From Temnothorax longispinosus (taxonomy: Eukaryota; Arthropoda; Insecta; Hymenoptera; Formicidae), in contig NC_092361.1 of the NCBI RefSeq assembly GCF_030848805.1, positions 124,001 through 188,000 of the forward strand: DNA of 64,000 nt, in the 5' to 3' direction. The notes below the pieces were generated by a model. The model was not told the DNA's origin, did not search any database, and saw only the letters and a list, made by a program, of their open reading frames with translations. Both the position numbers and the translations under genes were made by a program. This document shows, piece by piece, positions 33,701 to 46,000 of the stretch (its first letter is position 1; each line of letters opens with the position of its first letter).

Positions 33701-36700
33701 TACACACAAAAAAAGATCTGTTACATTTCTTTTTCCTCCCTCGGTCGCCGCGCGTTATTTATTACGATCATTCGGGTAATGGATTGGAAAGTGGGGCATG
33801 CTTAGGTCCCGCAAACTTGACCGCCATTCCGGCGGAGGAAAGGAGGGAGTTTATTTTTTCTAAGACAGCGAACGCGAAAGCACGGGTGTGGACAGAGATT
33901 CATCCGTTCATTATATTTCTCGTTAATTCATCGTTAGTATAGAACCGCGAGATTTTAAAGCGTACCTGTTCCGAGTTAATAGGAATTAATGTGCCTCATT
34001 AAAATCACGCGATACATGTGCGAGCGCCGCAGGGAAATCCCATTTGTGAATCGTGAATAAAAAATCCCTCACTCGTAAGGACGCGTTCTACACATCCTTT
34101 TCTCGGCCAACCAGCATCCAGCGAAGGATCAGCCACAAGTCTTATGGCCGGTGCGATCGCGTGCACGCGCACGTACGTGCACCATCGCGAGAGCATATTC
34201 CAATTTTATACGCCACGGACCGAGGAGCTCATTCCGGTTTCGTAATTGCTCTGAAAATCTCGCTCGCGTGTCTCGACTGTCGCGGCCTTGATCTGAATTC
34301 GATTCATTGTGCGGCGGGCATCGATGACGCGACGAATTAAGGACGACCTGATCCTCCCACGATCCTCGAGAAAATTGAAAGCGAGAGTCCAAGAAAGCGC
34401 TCCGAATTTCGAGAGTGATAATGCCAATAGGGCATTAAGGGTTCAATTATTGAAAAGTCCTCGATTTGCTAATTTATTCCCGTTTAATTCGATGTATTAC
34501 CAAATTCTAACAAACATAGCACATATGTGCTACGGATGTTCATTATTATACTTAGGTATGTATCTTTATTATATCCATAATTTAAAAAAATTCGACTAAT
34601 TACAGCGAAGTAGATGAGAGTTTGGAGTTTTTTCGACAATAATTAGAGGCACGGCGAAAATAATTATACATCCCCGGGGATGTATAATTATTTATAACGT
34701 TGTACGCGAGCTTCCACGCAAAACTCGAATTAAATCGCGAAAAAGTGAAGCGAGGAGCGTGTCGCGCGCGCATTATAATAATTCATCACTCGAGATGAAG
34801 CACAGTTACGGTGACTTGCTCACTATCTTGGCTCACAAAGTCTGCCTTGTTAATTAAGGCAGATTAACGGCATTGCGCTGTCGTTATATGGAAGACATCG
34901 CAAGCGCGCAAACGTTAGCATTTTGTAATACGTCGCTTCGCATTCTGCCGTCCCACCGTTTATTCCCAACCTACGGATCGACGGAATCGAGGAAAAAGAA
35001 AGGACGAACGTGAGAATGGGAGAAAAATAATGGTAATCTCGTGAAATACCAACCGGCCGCCGACGGTTGCATTCCGATGCAGCCTCTCTGTCGTCGTCCG
35101 TTTAAGCGTCGTTTCGAGACGAGCTTAATCAACGTCAGGAAGGATTTTGCCGTTGATGGAACTTTTATTCCGCGAGCAACAGGTTCCTCAATCACGATCG
35201 AGCGATCGTAAATGAAAGATTGCGCGCGAAATCGGTCATACATCGCGCTAGCTCAGTTTTTGATTGGAGAGATCGGAGTGTACCAAATATTTATATACAT
35301 TTCTGCAAAATACATTGTGTAAGAAGAATACTATAGCAACCGTAAACGTGACCGCATTATTCTTCTACGTTATTCAAATGCCTACTCGCATAATCGGCGT
35401 ACATTTACACTTTTACTAGCGGCACCGTCTTTGTTGGATAATTTTTTGCGTCACGCGAATGAGAGGTGCACCCACGATCAAATTCCATTTATCCGCGGAA
35501 AGCATGCTAATAGGTTTCGCAACAACAAAGACGGTATTCTTAAAGGTAGCATGTCTCGTAAAACTCTTAGCTTCTCTGTGCTGGATTTCTCTGCTCAGAA
35601 ATCGGTAGAAACAATCGCCCTCAGAAAATTCTTATGCAATAACGGAGCTATTAAAATGTAGTTACATATAAATAGCAATTATTTCAAATAATCAATATTG
35701 TTTTAAAGGAGCACATTACGGTAATCTCGATTAGGGAGATATTACCATTTAATTTTCTAGAACCAACTGTCCATCTCGATCGCAACCAAAAATTTTTTCT
35801 CTGCATAAATTAATCATCTCGCTAATTGCTCTGAAAATATTAAATGCAATTTAATGGACCGATTCACGAGGACAGCTTAAAGCGAGACGTGGGAAGGCGG
35901 CGTTGATCCTTTGCACAGTAGGACGAATTTTCTCCTCTTCTTTAATGGAATGCAATGTTTCTCAGTGTCGGAACACTCGCAAACGGCGCTAAACGGCGCA
36001 ACCTGAAAATCTCGCATAAGCGAAAGTAGAGAAAGCTGTGTATCTCGCGGAGCCATGGCAAGGCCGTTACTGTTTAAAGACGAAACACGCCTAACGGAGC
36101 CGTCCAGATGCCAACAATCACGTGCGCGCGGCTTCCAGATGCGCCACCGGATATTTAATTATTTCGTGTTCGCGCACCGGATCGATTATCTTCGGCGGAT
36201 GCGATTAAACTTTCATGGGCTCGAGCGAGGACTGTCATTAAGTCCCAAGTTCATCGCGCTGATTGTTAGTTTTAAAATGACATTATTGCTTCAGTTCGAT
36301 ATGTACATATCTGCGCGTGATTGCGCAAAGATGCTTGATTGCTTCGAAACGCTAAACTTTTTTTTCGCGTGATATTACATGACTCAATTGGATGTATTAG
36401 TCTTTTAATGCACATTAAAATAAATTTTATTTATCATGTCACATGTTCCAATGCTGCTAAAAGTTATGAATATTTTCACGTCTTGTGGATTATTAAGCTC
36501 CGAATTACAAATATACCAGGAGAAAGAATTTGGAGAAAATTGAAAAAAGTCTACATGTCGGTAAGCGTATCCCAATGCAATTGGGAAGTTCGCTCTATGC
36601 AAAGTCGTGTACGTTGCATTATTAATAGTAATTCGTTCCGGCGAAGGGAACAAAGATAGGGAATGCAATTTCGGAAACTGGAAGGCAGCGCACCGCTGCT

Positions 36701-37510
36701 TCGCGCGCTTCCGGTGTACTAGCGTATAACTGGGACCCGAGCTAAAACAAAGAGCGAGCCGGGCCGTTAAGCCGCTTGCAAGTGCAAGAATCCCGATAAT
36801 GGAATATTTAATAACTTCTGCTCTCCCGGTCGGCGGGCCCGGCCGGCTGGCGCGCCTCGATAGCCGAGCCGAACGAAGAAACGGTGTGGGTCGGTGAAAT
36901 TGATTTCTACTAGGTCAGTAGGTGACGGAAGGCGAGTGACGCGACCAGATATTCGTCTGTCTGTTTGTCGCGGCTTGTTTTCAGTCGGGCGTATGCAGAT
37001 AAACATCGGTGCCGGCCTATCTCCGCGCCGTTAATTGAAATTCTCCTATCCCGACGAGATCGGAAGCGGGGCCAGAGATTTTCTCGCAATACTTAATTTC
37101 ACCCAGCCGATGATATCGCGACGGATGATTTAAAAATAAAATCCACTTGGCGAAAACAACAGATATTTTTGTCAACAGAGATATGAGTTTCTCGAAATAA
37201 AACCTGATAAGTTTGCGAAGTGTGTTTAGAGTAAAGTACATAATTGCGTATTTTATTTTTATATTAGTATGAGATTAATATTCAAAAGAATTATATAAAA
37301 AGAAGTTTTAAGTCAATTGTGACATATACGAATAAAACATAATATAATATTTTTTTTAAAACTCCATATAAATTATACTGTACTATATAAAAAATACTGT
37401 AAATAACTAAATAATTTTAAATAAATAAAACGTAGGATAATATACTATTACTGTTGCAAATTGCTACTAAATTAAAGAAGCTGCATTATCATGATAAAAA
37501 AAAAAACGTT
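33701..37510. other. Intergenic sequence, CDA1 to tRNA array
   Basis: No gene seen. It holds the perfect palindrome at 34658-34693 and a small hairpin at 34841-34863. Open frames (34053-34599, 36055-36659) are unrecognised and overlap frames on the other strand. Confidence 0.7.
34658..34693. repeat. Perfect 36-bp palindrome without spacer
   Basis: The two 18-base halves, centred between 34675 and 34676 (core catccccggggatg, outer part AT-rich), are exact reverse complements with no loop. About 1 kb downstream of the CDA1 poly(A) signal. No gene context explains it. Confidence 0.9.
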
Positions 37511-37608
37511 TCCTTCGAGCCGGATTTGAACCAGCGACCTATGGATTTCTTCTGAATGGAGCTCTAAACCTCTACAGTCCACCGCTCTACCAACTGAGCT
37601 ATCGAAGG
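37511..37608 (-). tRNA. tRNA-Tyr(GUA), 25-nt intron
   Basis: Complete cloverleaf on the minus strand: acceptor CCTTCGA paired with TCGAAGG, D arm GCTC/GAGC, anticodon loop CTGTAGA with GUA, T arm with B box GGTTCAAATCC, discriminator A. The intron follows base 37, as in eukaryotic tRNA-Tyr genes. An A-run on the + strand just below the gene (about 37498-37506) gives a Pol III U-run terminator. The intron differs from those of the other three copies. Confidence 0.95.
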
Positions 37609-37736
37609 CTTATGATGAAGACAACTTAAATAAGCCAGATCTTGTCGGAGATGTTGTCTATAGCTATCAAAATAAAATATTAATACATTACGTCTTATAT
37701 ATTTAAATTATAAACAATATAATGTAAAATAAAATA

Positions 37737-37825
37737 TTCTTCAAGTCGAATTTAAGTTAATGAAATATGAATATTTTAGAAAAATAATCAATTACAGTCT
37801 ACCGTTCTATGAAGCTATTAAAGAT
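37737..37825 (-). pseudogene. Decayed tRNA-Tyr relic 1
   Basis: On the + strand, ttcttcaagtcgaattt matches the 3' half of the intact genes (tccttcgagccggattt), and after about 50 bases acagtctaccgttctat matches acagtccaccgctctac. The B box and acceptor pairing are destroyed. Boundaries are approximate. Confidence 0.6.
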
Positions 37826-37949
37826 ATAGAAGATACATGTATCTGCCTGTAAAAGAATGAATAACAATCTGTTCCGCTCTCATCAACGTTGCATAGGATA
37901 TTAAATACTTTTAAAAAGAAATTCTTGGAAGAAAAATAGTGAAAAAATT

Positions 37950-38032
37950 TCTCCGAGTCGGATTGAAACCATTGGATGGCTATATTTAAATATGAGCAAT
38001 TACAATCCACATTCTACTGAGAGTATAAGAGA
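37950..38032 (-). pseudogene. Decayed tRNA-Tyr relic 2
   Basis: ctccgagtcggattgaaacc on the + strand aligns with cttcgagccggatttgaacc of the intact genes, and tacaatccacattctactgag with tacagtccaccgctctaccaactgag. A shorter insert stands where the intron was. The acceptor stem no longer pairs, so it cannot be a functional tRNA. Confidence 0.7.
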
Positions 38033-38617
38033 TAATACGTATATACAGGACATTTCAGAGATAGGTAGTCAAACTTTATGAATATATTTTACTCACTGTA
38101 AAGATGAAAAAAATCATGTGAATTGCTTGGGACTTAAAAATACGTTCTTTCTGAGTATGTTCGTATGACTTTTTTCATACTTATTATGTGTAAAATATGC
38201 TACTAAAATTTGGCCATTTGTTTATAAAATATCCCATATTAGCTCCATAAAGAAGACTGTGATATCAAATCTATATCTTGACAAATAAAAATAAAAATAA
38301 AATAAAATAGAATTGATAAACAAATTGATACATCTCAAACAATTTTTCAAATGTGGGTAATCTATGAGTATATTACGTTTAGAAAAAATATTCCATTAGA
38401 AGACACAATTTTTATGTGAAATAATTCTCATATATGATTAAAATACAGATAATAAAAAACAATTAAAGAAAAAATAAAAATAAAAATCAAGAAGCAAAAT
38501 ATGTTTCCAGCAAAAATTAAATAATTTTTCTTAAATGGATAATCCAATTAGATTAAATTTAACAAGTGAGTATTTGAAACTCGACTTTCAAACTTTGTAG
38601 CAAATAACAAAAAAATT
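38033..38617. other. AT-rich spacer in tRNA array
   Basis: Very AT-rich spacer between the relics and the three clustered tRNA genes. No gene and no further tRNA-like match is seen. Confidence 0.7.
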
Positions 38618-38720
38618 TCCTTCGAGCCGGATTTGAACCAGCGACCTATGGATGTCTTTTTTGCATAAACAATTATAAATCAACTACAGTCCACCGCTCT
38701 ACCAACTGAGCTATCGAAGG
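38618..38720 (-). tRNA. tRNA-Tyr(GUA), 30-nt intron
   Basis: The mature sequence is identical to the copy at 37511. The 30-nt intron is recognisably related to those of the next two copies (shared gcataaac on the + strand). An A-run just below the gene serves as terminator. Confidence 0.95.
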
Positions 38721-38965
38721 CTTGCGGTTTGTTTCTTCAGAGGTGTCCAATTATTTAAAAGAATATTATGAAGGAACTAAAAGAAAAAGATTTCCTTCGA
38801 GCCGGATTTGAACCAGCGACCTATGGATGTCTCTTTTTGCATAAACGATGCACCAACTACAGTCCACCGCTCTACCAACTGAGCTATCGAAGGCTTGCGG
38901 TTTGTTTCTTCAGAGGTGTCCAATTATTTAAAAGAATATTATAAAGGAACTAAAAGAAAAAGATT
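38721..38965. repeat. Tandem repeat unit spacer of tRNA-Tyr array
   Basis: Two copies of a 72-bp spacer starting cttgcggtttgtttcttcag and ending aaaagattt lie on either side of the third tRNA gene, with one base change visible (ttatg against ttata). With the genes the period is 173-175 bp. Confidence 0.9.
38793..38893 (-). tRNA. tRNA-Tyr(GUA), 28-nt intron
   Basis: The mature sequence is identical to the other copies. The spacer to the previous gene (38721-38792) is repeated almost unchanged after this gene (38894-38965), which marks a recent tandem duplication. Confidence 0.95.
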
Positions 38966-39065
38966 TCCTTCGAGCCGGATTTGAACCAGCGACCTATGGA
39001 TGTCTCTTTTGCATAAACGATGCACCAACTACAGTCCACCGCTCTACCAACTGAGCTATCGAAGG
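38966..39065 (-). tRNA. tRNA-Tyr(GUA), 27-nt intron
   Basis: The mature sequence is identical; the intron differs from the previous copy only by one T in a T run. The sequence beyond 39065 is unrelated to the repeated spacer, so this is the edge of the amplified block and, by strand, its most upstream gene. Confidence 0.95.
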
Positions 39066-42000
39066 CTGTTGTTAATTGCGTTTAATTTCGCCATCATAAT
39101 TGACCAAAAAAAAAAAACCAGATAGCCGCGAGTGTGTCAGCACGCGTGGAACTGTGTAGAAATCGGCGATAAATGCATTTGCAAAACAGCGACGTAAATT
39201 TACGACATTGTCGCAGCGGCGATAATCGCTTCTTGCTCGGCTTGGCGTGTCCCGGTGCGTTACCGCGATATATTAATGTAACACTGTCGACGTAAGACAG
39301 GTAGAGAGCGTAATAATAAACCGTATCCCGCTACTGGCGTTACACGAGCGTTCCGCATGGACGAACGAAATTCTCTTTCCATGCACTCCGATCCCGTCGA
39401 ATCGCCGGACCGATTATTCGAGCCAAACAACGGGGATAATTGTGTGAAGCCGCCATTTCCGAAGACAGCAGGGATAAATTGTCAGGTGGAACTCCCCCGC
39501 GGCATGTGACCAATTCGACCTGATGGAAAATCTCGCGGCGGTAAAATCCGCCCTCGGCAAGGGAAAATCTAATCTCGATGGAAAGTGATTATGCAGATTT
39601 CGTGGCAAAGGCGAGCGTGGCTGGAAGCGTTTTCACCAGCGCGGTAGAGAACCAGCTGCTCGAAAATACCGAACAAGTTTAGCTGCCGCGCGCGACCTCG
39701 TTAATCCATTCCCTTTCAACTTTTTCCCGGTGTTTAATTGCGCTTTATCATGTTCATCTGACTTAATTAACGTATACTACTTTGTTCATTGTCTGTCGTT
39801 GAAAGACGAAGCACGCCCGCGGATCCCGCTTCGCGGGCCTTCGTTGCTGAATCGGTATAGTTTGAAATCTTCGAGTAAGCCGCATATCGTACTTGCCACA
39901 CCTCGTCGTATTACCCACGCACATTCCGTCCGCTTTCCTTCGAGAAGAGATTCCGCGGCGTGCGAGTTGTCTCCGGAAAAACGGACAACTAAATGGACAG
40001 TTGGCTATTGAGATGACAGCGTTGCAATAGGGAAAGCAATTCACCGTTCGCGCGTCAACCGCTCTTCCGGCTGGACCCAAGGCTTCCTCTCAGACAAACA
40101 AGGACGCGACCGGAAGATCGATCGAGCGATCGCTGCCACGGCGAAGTGCATTACACGACCTCGAGACCGAGCTCGTCAGTGTCACGAGAGCGCAAATTTC
40201 TCGCGATCGATCGAGCGGCGCTGGCCTTGTTATCGGCTTTGCTCCGCGGGTTTCTTTCATTTCCAATATTTCCATGCGTTTTAATGGCGATCGAGACGCG
40301 ATATCGGAAGAAATCTCACAGTGAAAGGCATGAGAGCGTGCCGTTTGCGACCCGAGGCTTATGCGACTGCCGCAGTTTGTTAATGGGCTCACGATTGATA
40401 TCTCTATTTAACTTCGCAATACCTTTAGATAGTGGAAAAGATAATTAATTCAACTTTTCTTAATTAACCCATTTGTACTTCGAGGTGCGAGCGTATCTAA
40501 TCTTTTTTATTAGTATATGCGTATTATACATTTATATTAACGGAAGAATTTATCGACATTATATTCGTAGATCGTTACCAGATATTACAGACATATATCT
40601 CTGTGTGAAGTATCGAGATGTGTGAAGGGATATTTTTATCGACTCACGGATGAAAACAAAATTGGATTCGAGAATGGCACGAGAGAACCTCTCGCGGCAT
40701 CTTCCACTGTCGCTTTCAACTTTCAACTCTCTGTAACCATTGCGTCCTCCCCACTCGACGAGTTTTTCTCTCTCTCTTTTTTTAATGTCACTGAATGTAC
40801 ATCGAAGGTGTAACGGGATACCTACGTTTATTACGACACCTCTTATTATCCGCAGGAGGATCTTACGAGAGAGCGACTCGCCAGAAGGCGACGCATAATA
40901 ATCGCCCGGATTGAATAAAGCACAGAAGCGTCACGCGATTTTCTCAACTACGAATATACGTTCGCATTAGCCGATGAATCACGAACAAAGTGGACTGTGA
41001 TTGTAATGGATTGTCTCTTCATCATTCTTGCCTGAAGAACTAAATAGTCAAGTACTGCGGTATTAAATAACGCACCGCACGCATAAAAGACGCGCGCAAT
41101 CAATTACTTGATATTGATTGCAGGTCCTCTCTAGTAGAAGCAAAATTCTAATGACCAAAGATCTATCATAAAAAATATAAATAGCAGACAGGATATTGGC
41201 GAAAGAAAATTTAATTTTATCTATCTGTCTGAGCGTGCGAGGGGCATAAACGCATCACGAAAATAAAATGCAATTTGCGTCCGAACATAAAACGTCGCGC
41301 AAACAGGCGTTGGCGCTAAATCGCTGACCGTAAACGTACCGCACTGTACAGCGAGCCGCGTAACGGGATTTTTCAGTCGCGTCGCCGTCGTTGCGACATC
41401 GTCGCATTATTCGCACAAGCGGGGTCATTCTCATACTTGTGCACGTACGAGAATATACCGCGGTCGATCCCGGCGCGGCGCGGCGACGAATCCTCCCGAG
41501 ATCCGCGCGGATAATACGAAATCCTCCTCCTTATCCCGCCGATCCCCGGCTGCAACACCGACTTCGGCCCTGGATTACATGACGTACGACGTTTGACAGT
41601 GAAAGTTCCCGGCGGGACTGTGTTATGTGCCCTCGAGCTGCCATGCAGCGCGTAAATCACCACGTCCGCCCCGTCTTTCGAGGCTCCCAGCCGCGAGGAC
41701 ACCCGATTCCCGAGCTATTAAGTTCGCGAAGTTCCAGAAAATCCACCACGTCAGCTAAATGAGCGATAGATAAGATCGGCGCGTGTCCCCCCTCCCCCCC
41801 CGAACTCTCAGGGACAGTCTAAACAACGTTCCTATTTGTTTTCCTTCTTTTTCTCTCTCGTCCCGTTAACGTCCGCCGACGAAAATAACCGACGCATCGT
41901 GAATCTTCTCGTGCTTATCGAGGGAAGCTATTTTCTCATCGTAGAAGTTTATTTCACTCGGCTACGAAGCGATTGCAGAATCTAATCTAATGACAATTTA

Positions 42001-42079
42001 GATGCAAAGTAGACAAGGGGAAAGCGAGACTTTCTTGAAAACTGAAGCGCTTCTTCGCTCACGCCTTCTAATCCTCTTA

Positions 42080-42080
<1 letters not shown>

Positions 42081-42152
<72 letters not shown>
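42081..42152. repeat. (CT)n microsatellite
   Basis: About 70 bp of uninterrupted ctctct, the longest pure dinucleotide repeat in the window. Confidence 0.98.
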
Positions 42153-42153
<1 letters not shown>

Positions 42154-42274
42154 GTAACATGATATCTTATATAAATCGACCCTAAGCTATCGATTGAACC
42201 TACTTAGAACTTGATCCGTTCACTCGTTATTGAGATTTCAAAATCTTTCGGGTAAAATAAATGTAACACTTGAG

Positions 42275-42439
42275 ACCTATGTCTGGACATCTTTATCATT
42301 TTAGTTTTTAAATAACGCGAATTGAAATCAAAGATAAAAATATAATACAAGAAAAATATTTTCATCTTTGATTCTTTGATTTTAATTCGTGTCATAACTT
42401 ATTCAAGAACTAAAATGATAAAAATGTCCAGACATAGGT
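42275..42439. mobile_element. Long imperfect foldback element
   Basis: A 165-bp element with perfect 16-bp ends acctatgtctggacat and atgtccagacataggt. Pairing continues through tttatcattttagtt and gaattgaaatcaaagat on the left arm, giving about 65-80 bp arms with a few insertions. AT-rich, no coding capacity, target duplication not evident. Confidence 0.75.
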
Positions 42440-42555
42440 ACGTGTCCAGGCATTGATACATTTATCTTACTCGCAACTCGTCGCTCGCGTAAAGACGGGG
42501 CGGTCTCGCGCTGCGCGTGTAGTTGGACACTATACTGTATCTCTTGATTCTTTAA

Positions 42556-42690
42556 TGCGTCGTCTACAATGGCAGCAGGAGTATACAGTAAGACATAAGC
42601 AGTAAATTGTTGACTAATGGGATTTTTACAGTAGCTTACTGCTTTTACGTTTTACTAGCTGCATACTCCTGCTGCCATTGTAGACGACGC
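42556..42690. mobile_element. MITE-like element flanked by TTAA
   Basis: Perfect 28-bp terminal inverted repeats at 42557-42584 and 42663-42690 (left end gcgtcgtctacaatggcagc) enclose 78 bp. TTAA lies at 42552-42555 and 42691-42694, the target site of piggyBac-type transposons. No coding capacity. Confidence 0.75.
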
Positions 42691-43017
42691 TTAAGATTCG
42701 CGTGTTTTCTTCTTTCTTCATCGCTCAAAATGGCGTGAGATCGTAGACTGATTCAGGAAATCGTCAATGATCCGGATCTGCCTGGCGAAGAACTATGAAC
42801 TTCGCGGATCGATAGCACGTTCTAAAGACACCCTGACCGCACTCCTCAGCCTCCTCTTGCGCATCGTACTACGGCATCTCCTCAGGGGCAAGGTCGCCCG
42901 TTCCCTACCACCGTGGTGTATGTTACACGTGTGCACATACATGTGCGCGTACACGCATGTGCACAATTCCATCGACACAAATGGACCTTTTGCACGTGGC
43001 AGCGTTCTACTTCTCTC

Positions 43018-43020
<3 letters not shown>

Positions 43021-43064
<44 letters not shown>
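43021..43064. repeat. (CT)n microsatellite
   Basis: About 44 bp of ctctct inside a longer pyrimidine-rich tract. It produces Ser/Leu runs in false frames on both strands. Confidence 0.95.
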
Positions 43065-43065
<1 letters not shown>

Positions 43066-46000
43066 ATCCCTCCTCTCTCTTTCTTTCTCACTCATTTTCG
43101 CTCTACTTTCGGTCCTTCATCCAGGGCACCATGTACCACCTAACCTCGTCCGACCCTGCGGACGAACTGGTGAAAGTGACAAGAGGCAAGGTCGTCCCAG
43201 GCCGTCAGGGAATTACAAAATCAGGAATTCCACGAAAACCGTGCGACCGGCTCAAGCCACGTATCGGAGCCGGCCATTCGATCAGTCGATACGAGGATAA
43301 ATTGCGCAAGGTTTATAAAAATTAAAGATTGAGCATTAAAGAGGTACGGCCTTATAAATGCCGATTTGCGAGATATCCGGCAACGCGGAAAAACATCTAC
43401 GCTTTCGTGTCAGCATAAAAATGTAACTCTCTCGGGACCGAATGAACAAATTTCAGTATATTTTAAGTGAAAAATGTTATGCGCCTCGTACAGAATTTAT
43501 AGTACTTTCTTTACGTAGAAAAATACGCCGCAAAGTTCGACTAAATGGATATTTAATGTTAAATAAATATTACAAATATTTCTGACAGAATGCAATTAGT
43601 CAAAAGTTCACGTGATTAATGTACAAGCTGACCGAAAAAAAAAATGATAGCGCAACTTGCTCCATTTTCCCTTCAGGTGATTTATATCTTCAGTACAAAC
43701 AATTAAATTTCACCGGCGATTTCTAACGTCGCAGCTTGAAGAGACGCATATCGCTCTTCTTCACGAAAGCGTGACAAGGTGGTCACTCATTTGGGTGATC
43801 ATAAAACGGTTCTAAGATACCTAAGGTGCAGCTGATATTCTGAGAAAATATTGCAATCTCTAATAATAATTGATTGAACGATTATCTTGAGCGAACGTCT
43901 TGAATCAACTTGTTGCCGCTTATTGTGTATCACAAAATCAACTTTAATCCGCGCTGATGTATCTTCACAATAGCGAAGAAAACAAATTTCACAACCTTAA
44001 TAGGTGCACTTAAAATACGAGCGTCGCATATCGTCGCACGTCGCTGAGCGAGACGTAATTAGCGGTGGTTAAGTTACGTGGATATCACGGAGAAATTTGC
44101 AGGAATAACGTGGAACCGTCCGTGGCAGATTTCCGGGATGTCAAGTAGATTGCGATCTATGATAGCCGTTTGATCGCACGCGCGACGATCGATCAATAGC
44201 TTCCTCGTAGATAAGGCATAGTCGTGACACGTTTACGCAAACGACATTGAAGATATACGATTGCGGCTTGTTTTTCAGCATGAAATACGATTTTCCGGCG
44301 TAAACGGAGTAATAAAGAACGAACAATGAAATGTGTGTTAAAAAACTAGTACAAAATATTTTTGTATAACTATGTGGAAGTTGATCGATTTTTCTCAATT
44401 TACAAATTATTTTTTATTTATATTTAACGAAACGGAAAAATTTTTATTTTAAAAATAAATAATTACTTTTTTGGTAGGATTTAGCAATTTCACTATTTTT
44501 ATGTGCTTTGAATTACTTTGACTTCTCTTAAAATGGACATGAACTCGATATGAAGAGTAGAAAAGGAAAAGAGAAATGTAACGTCAGATTGATCCTTAAT
44601 TTCTGAGAATACAAGTGTTGCAACTGTGATATGAAGTAATACATAAAGAGAGAGAAGATTACGACACAAATATCTTGATATTTTTTTTGCGACTGAAAAT
44701 TGCTCTTATGAATTTATCGCCCACAGAAAAATCCGCACAGGATCGGCGTAAGACCTTTATATATCTCGCGGCAAAATTAAAACTAGGAACCTTTGTCATA
44801 TTCTATTAATATTCTGGGCACTCTTTTATTCTTGTTTTTTTTTATTCGATAAAATCCGATATGTCATTCTGTTTTTAAGCTGAAGATGTGTAAGGTGTAC
44901 CGGCTTAAACCGGCCCTGTCGACACACTGGCAATACGATCTAGAGGTCGATTTAGAAAGGTGGATCATAAAATTCGGGTCGCTGTATGAACTTTCTTCGA
45001 ATCGCGCAACCGTTCCTCCTTAGCGACTCTTTCTTAACAGCTTCTCTTGGCCGCGAAAAAGTGCACACAACGCACGTTCCAAAGCCCGGGAGAGCTAATC
45101 CTGCTTGTACACACGATAATGGCAGCAGTGACAATATACATTTTCGAAAACACCGCTTAACCTTCCACGTAGCAAAATCCTTATGACGCTATTCTTCTTT
45201 GTCTCGGAATGACTCGGTGCATAATAAGCATCCGGTTGACACGTGAGTCGCATGAGAAGCGATATACGAAACAAGGTAGACAAAATTGACATCAACTTTA
45301 ACGCTTAACTTTGTAGACTTCCACGGAAAGTAGGAAATAATCAAAGGCCAATAATATAATTAATATAAAGCGCCTAATTAATAAGCATAAATATATAATA
45401 GAATTATTATATATCGGGTTCTCTAAATTCTCCCTCGTGAAATTACAAATGCATCTCAATTGCCTGTAATGCTCCGATTTCTCTGAATGGTAATACGAGT
45501 CTCGATTCAGATTCCAACGCAGCGGCGGCTGTCAGAATAGCTACGTCGCGTACCTCGAGCCAAATACGGCCGTGTCCTTCGCGCGAATGGCGGAAAAATG
45601 AAAAGGAACGAATTCCCGGCGTATGACAAATCCGACACGGGTGATTCGAAGAAAGCGCTACTTATGTCTCGACGCATTCTATCCGTCGCCGAAGGGAATC
45701 GATAGGCGCCGCTGGCCGTGAAGCGAATTACGATAAATAACGGAAGGCTGTTTGTGCAAGGTGAACCACCTTCCTTCTCACCTCACAGAACAGATCGGAC
45801 GACGACGTACACCTTTCCAAACAGAATTTCTCTCCTGCGATTCTCTTTCAGAAAGTTTATGACGTCGGAAAAGAAATAATCCCCGCTGGATTATTCCGCG
45901 TCCCTGTATACGCGGTGTCCTAGAATCTCTTCCGGCGTTAATTAAAATGTCATTCATATTGAGATCTCTAAAGCGATTTGAAGAAACATCGCGGAAGATA

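Noticed and set aside
42767..43325. Frames of 122-177 codons near 43 kb
   Set aside because: Held open by the CT microsatellite (Ser/Leu runs); the part after the repeat, starting MYHLTSSDPADEL, matches nothing I know and lacks convincing splice sites.
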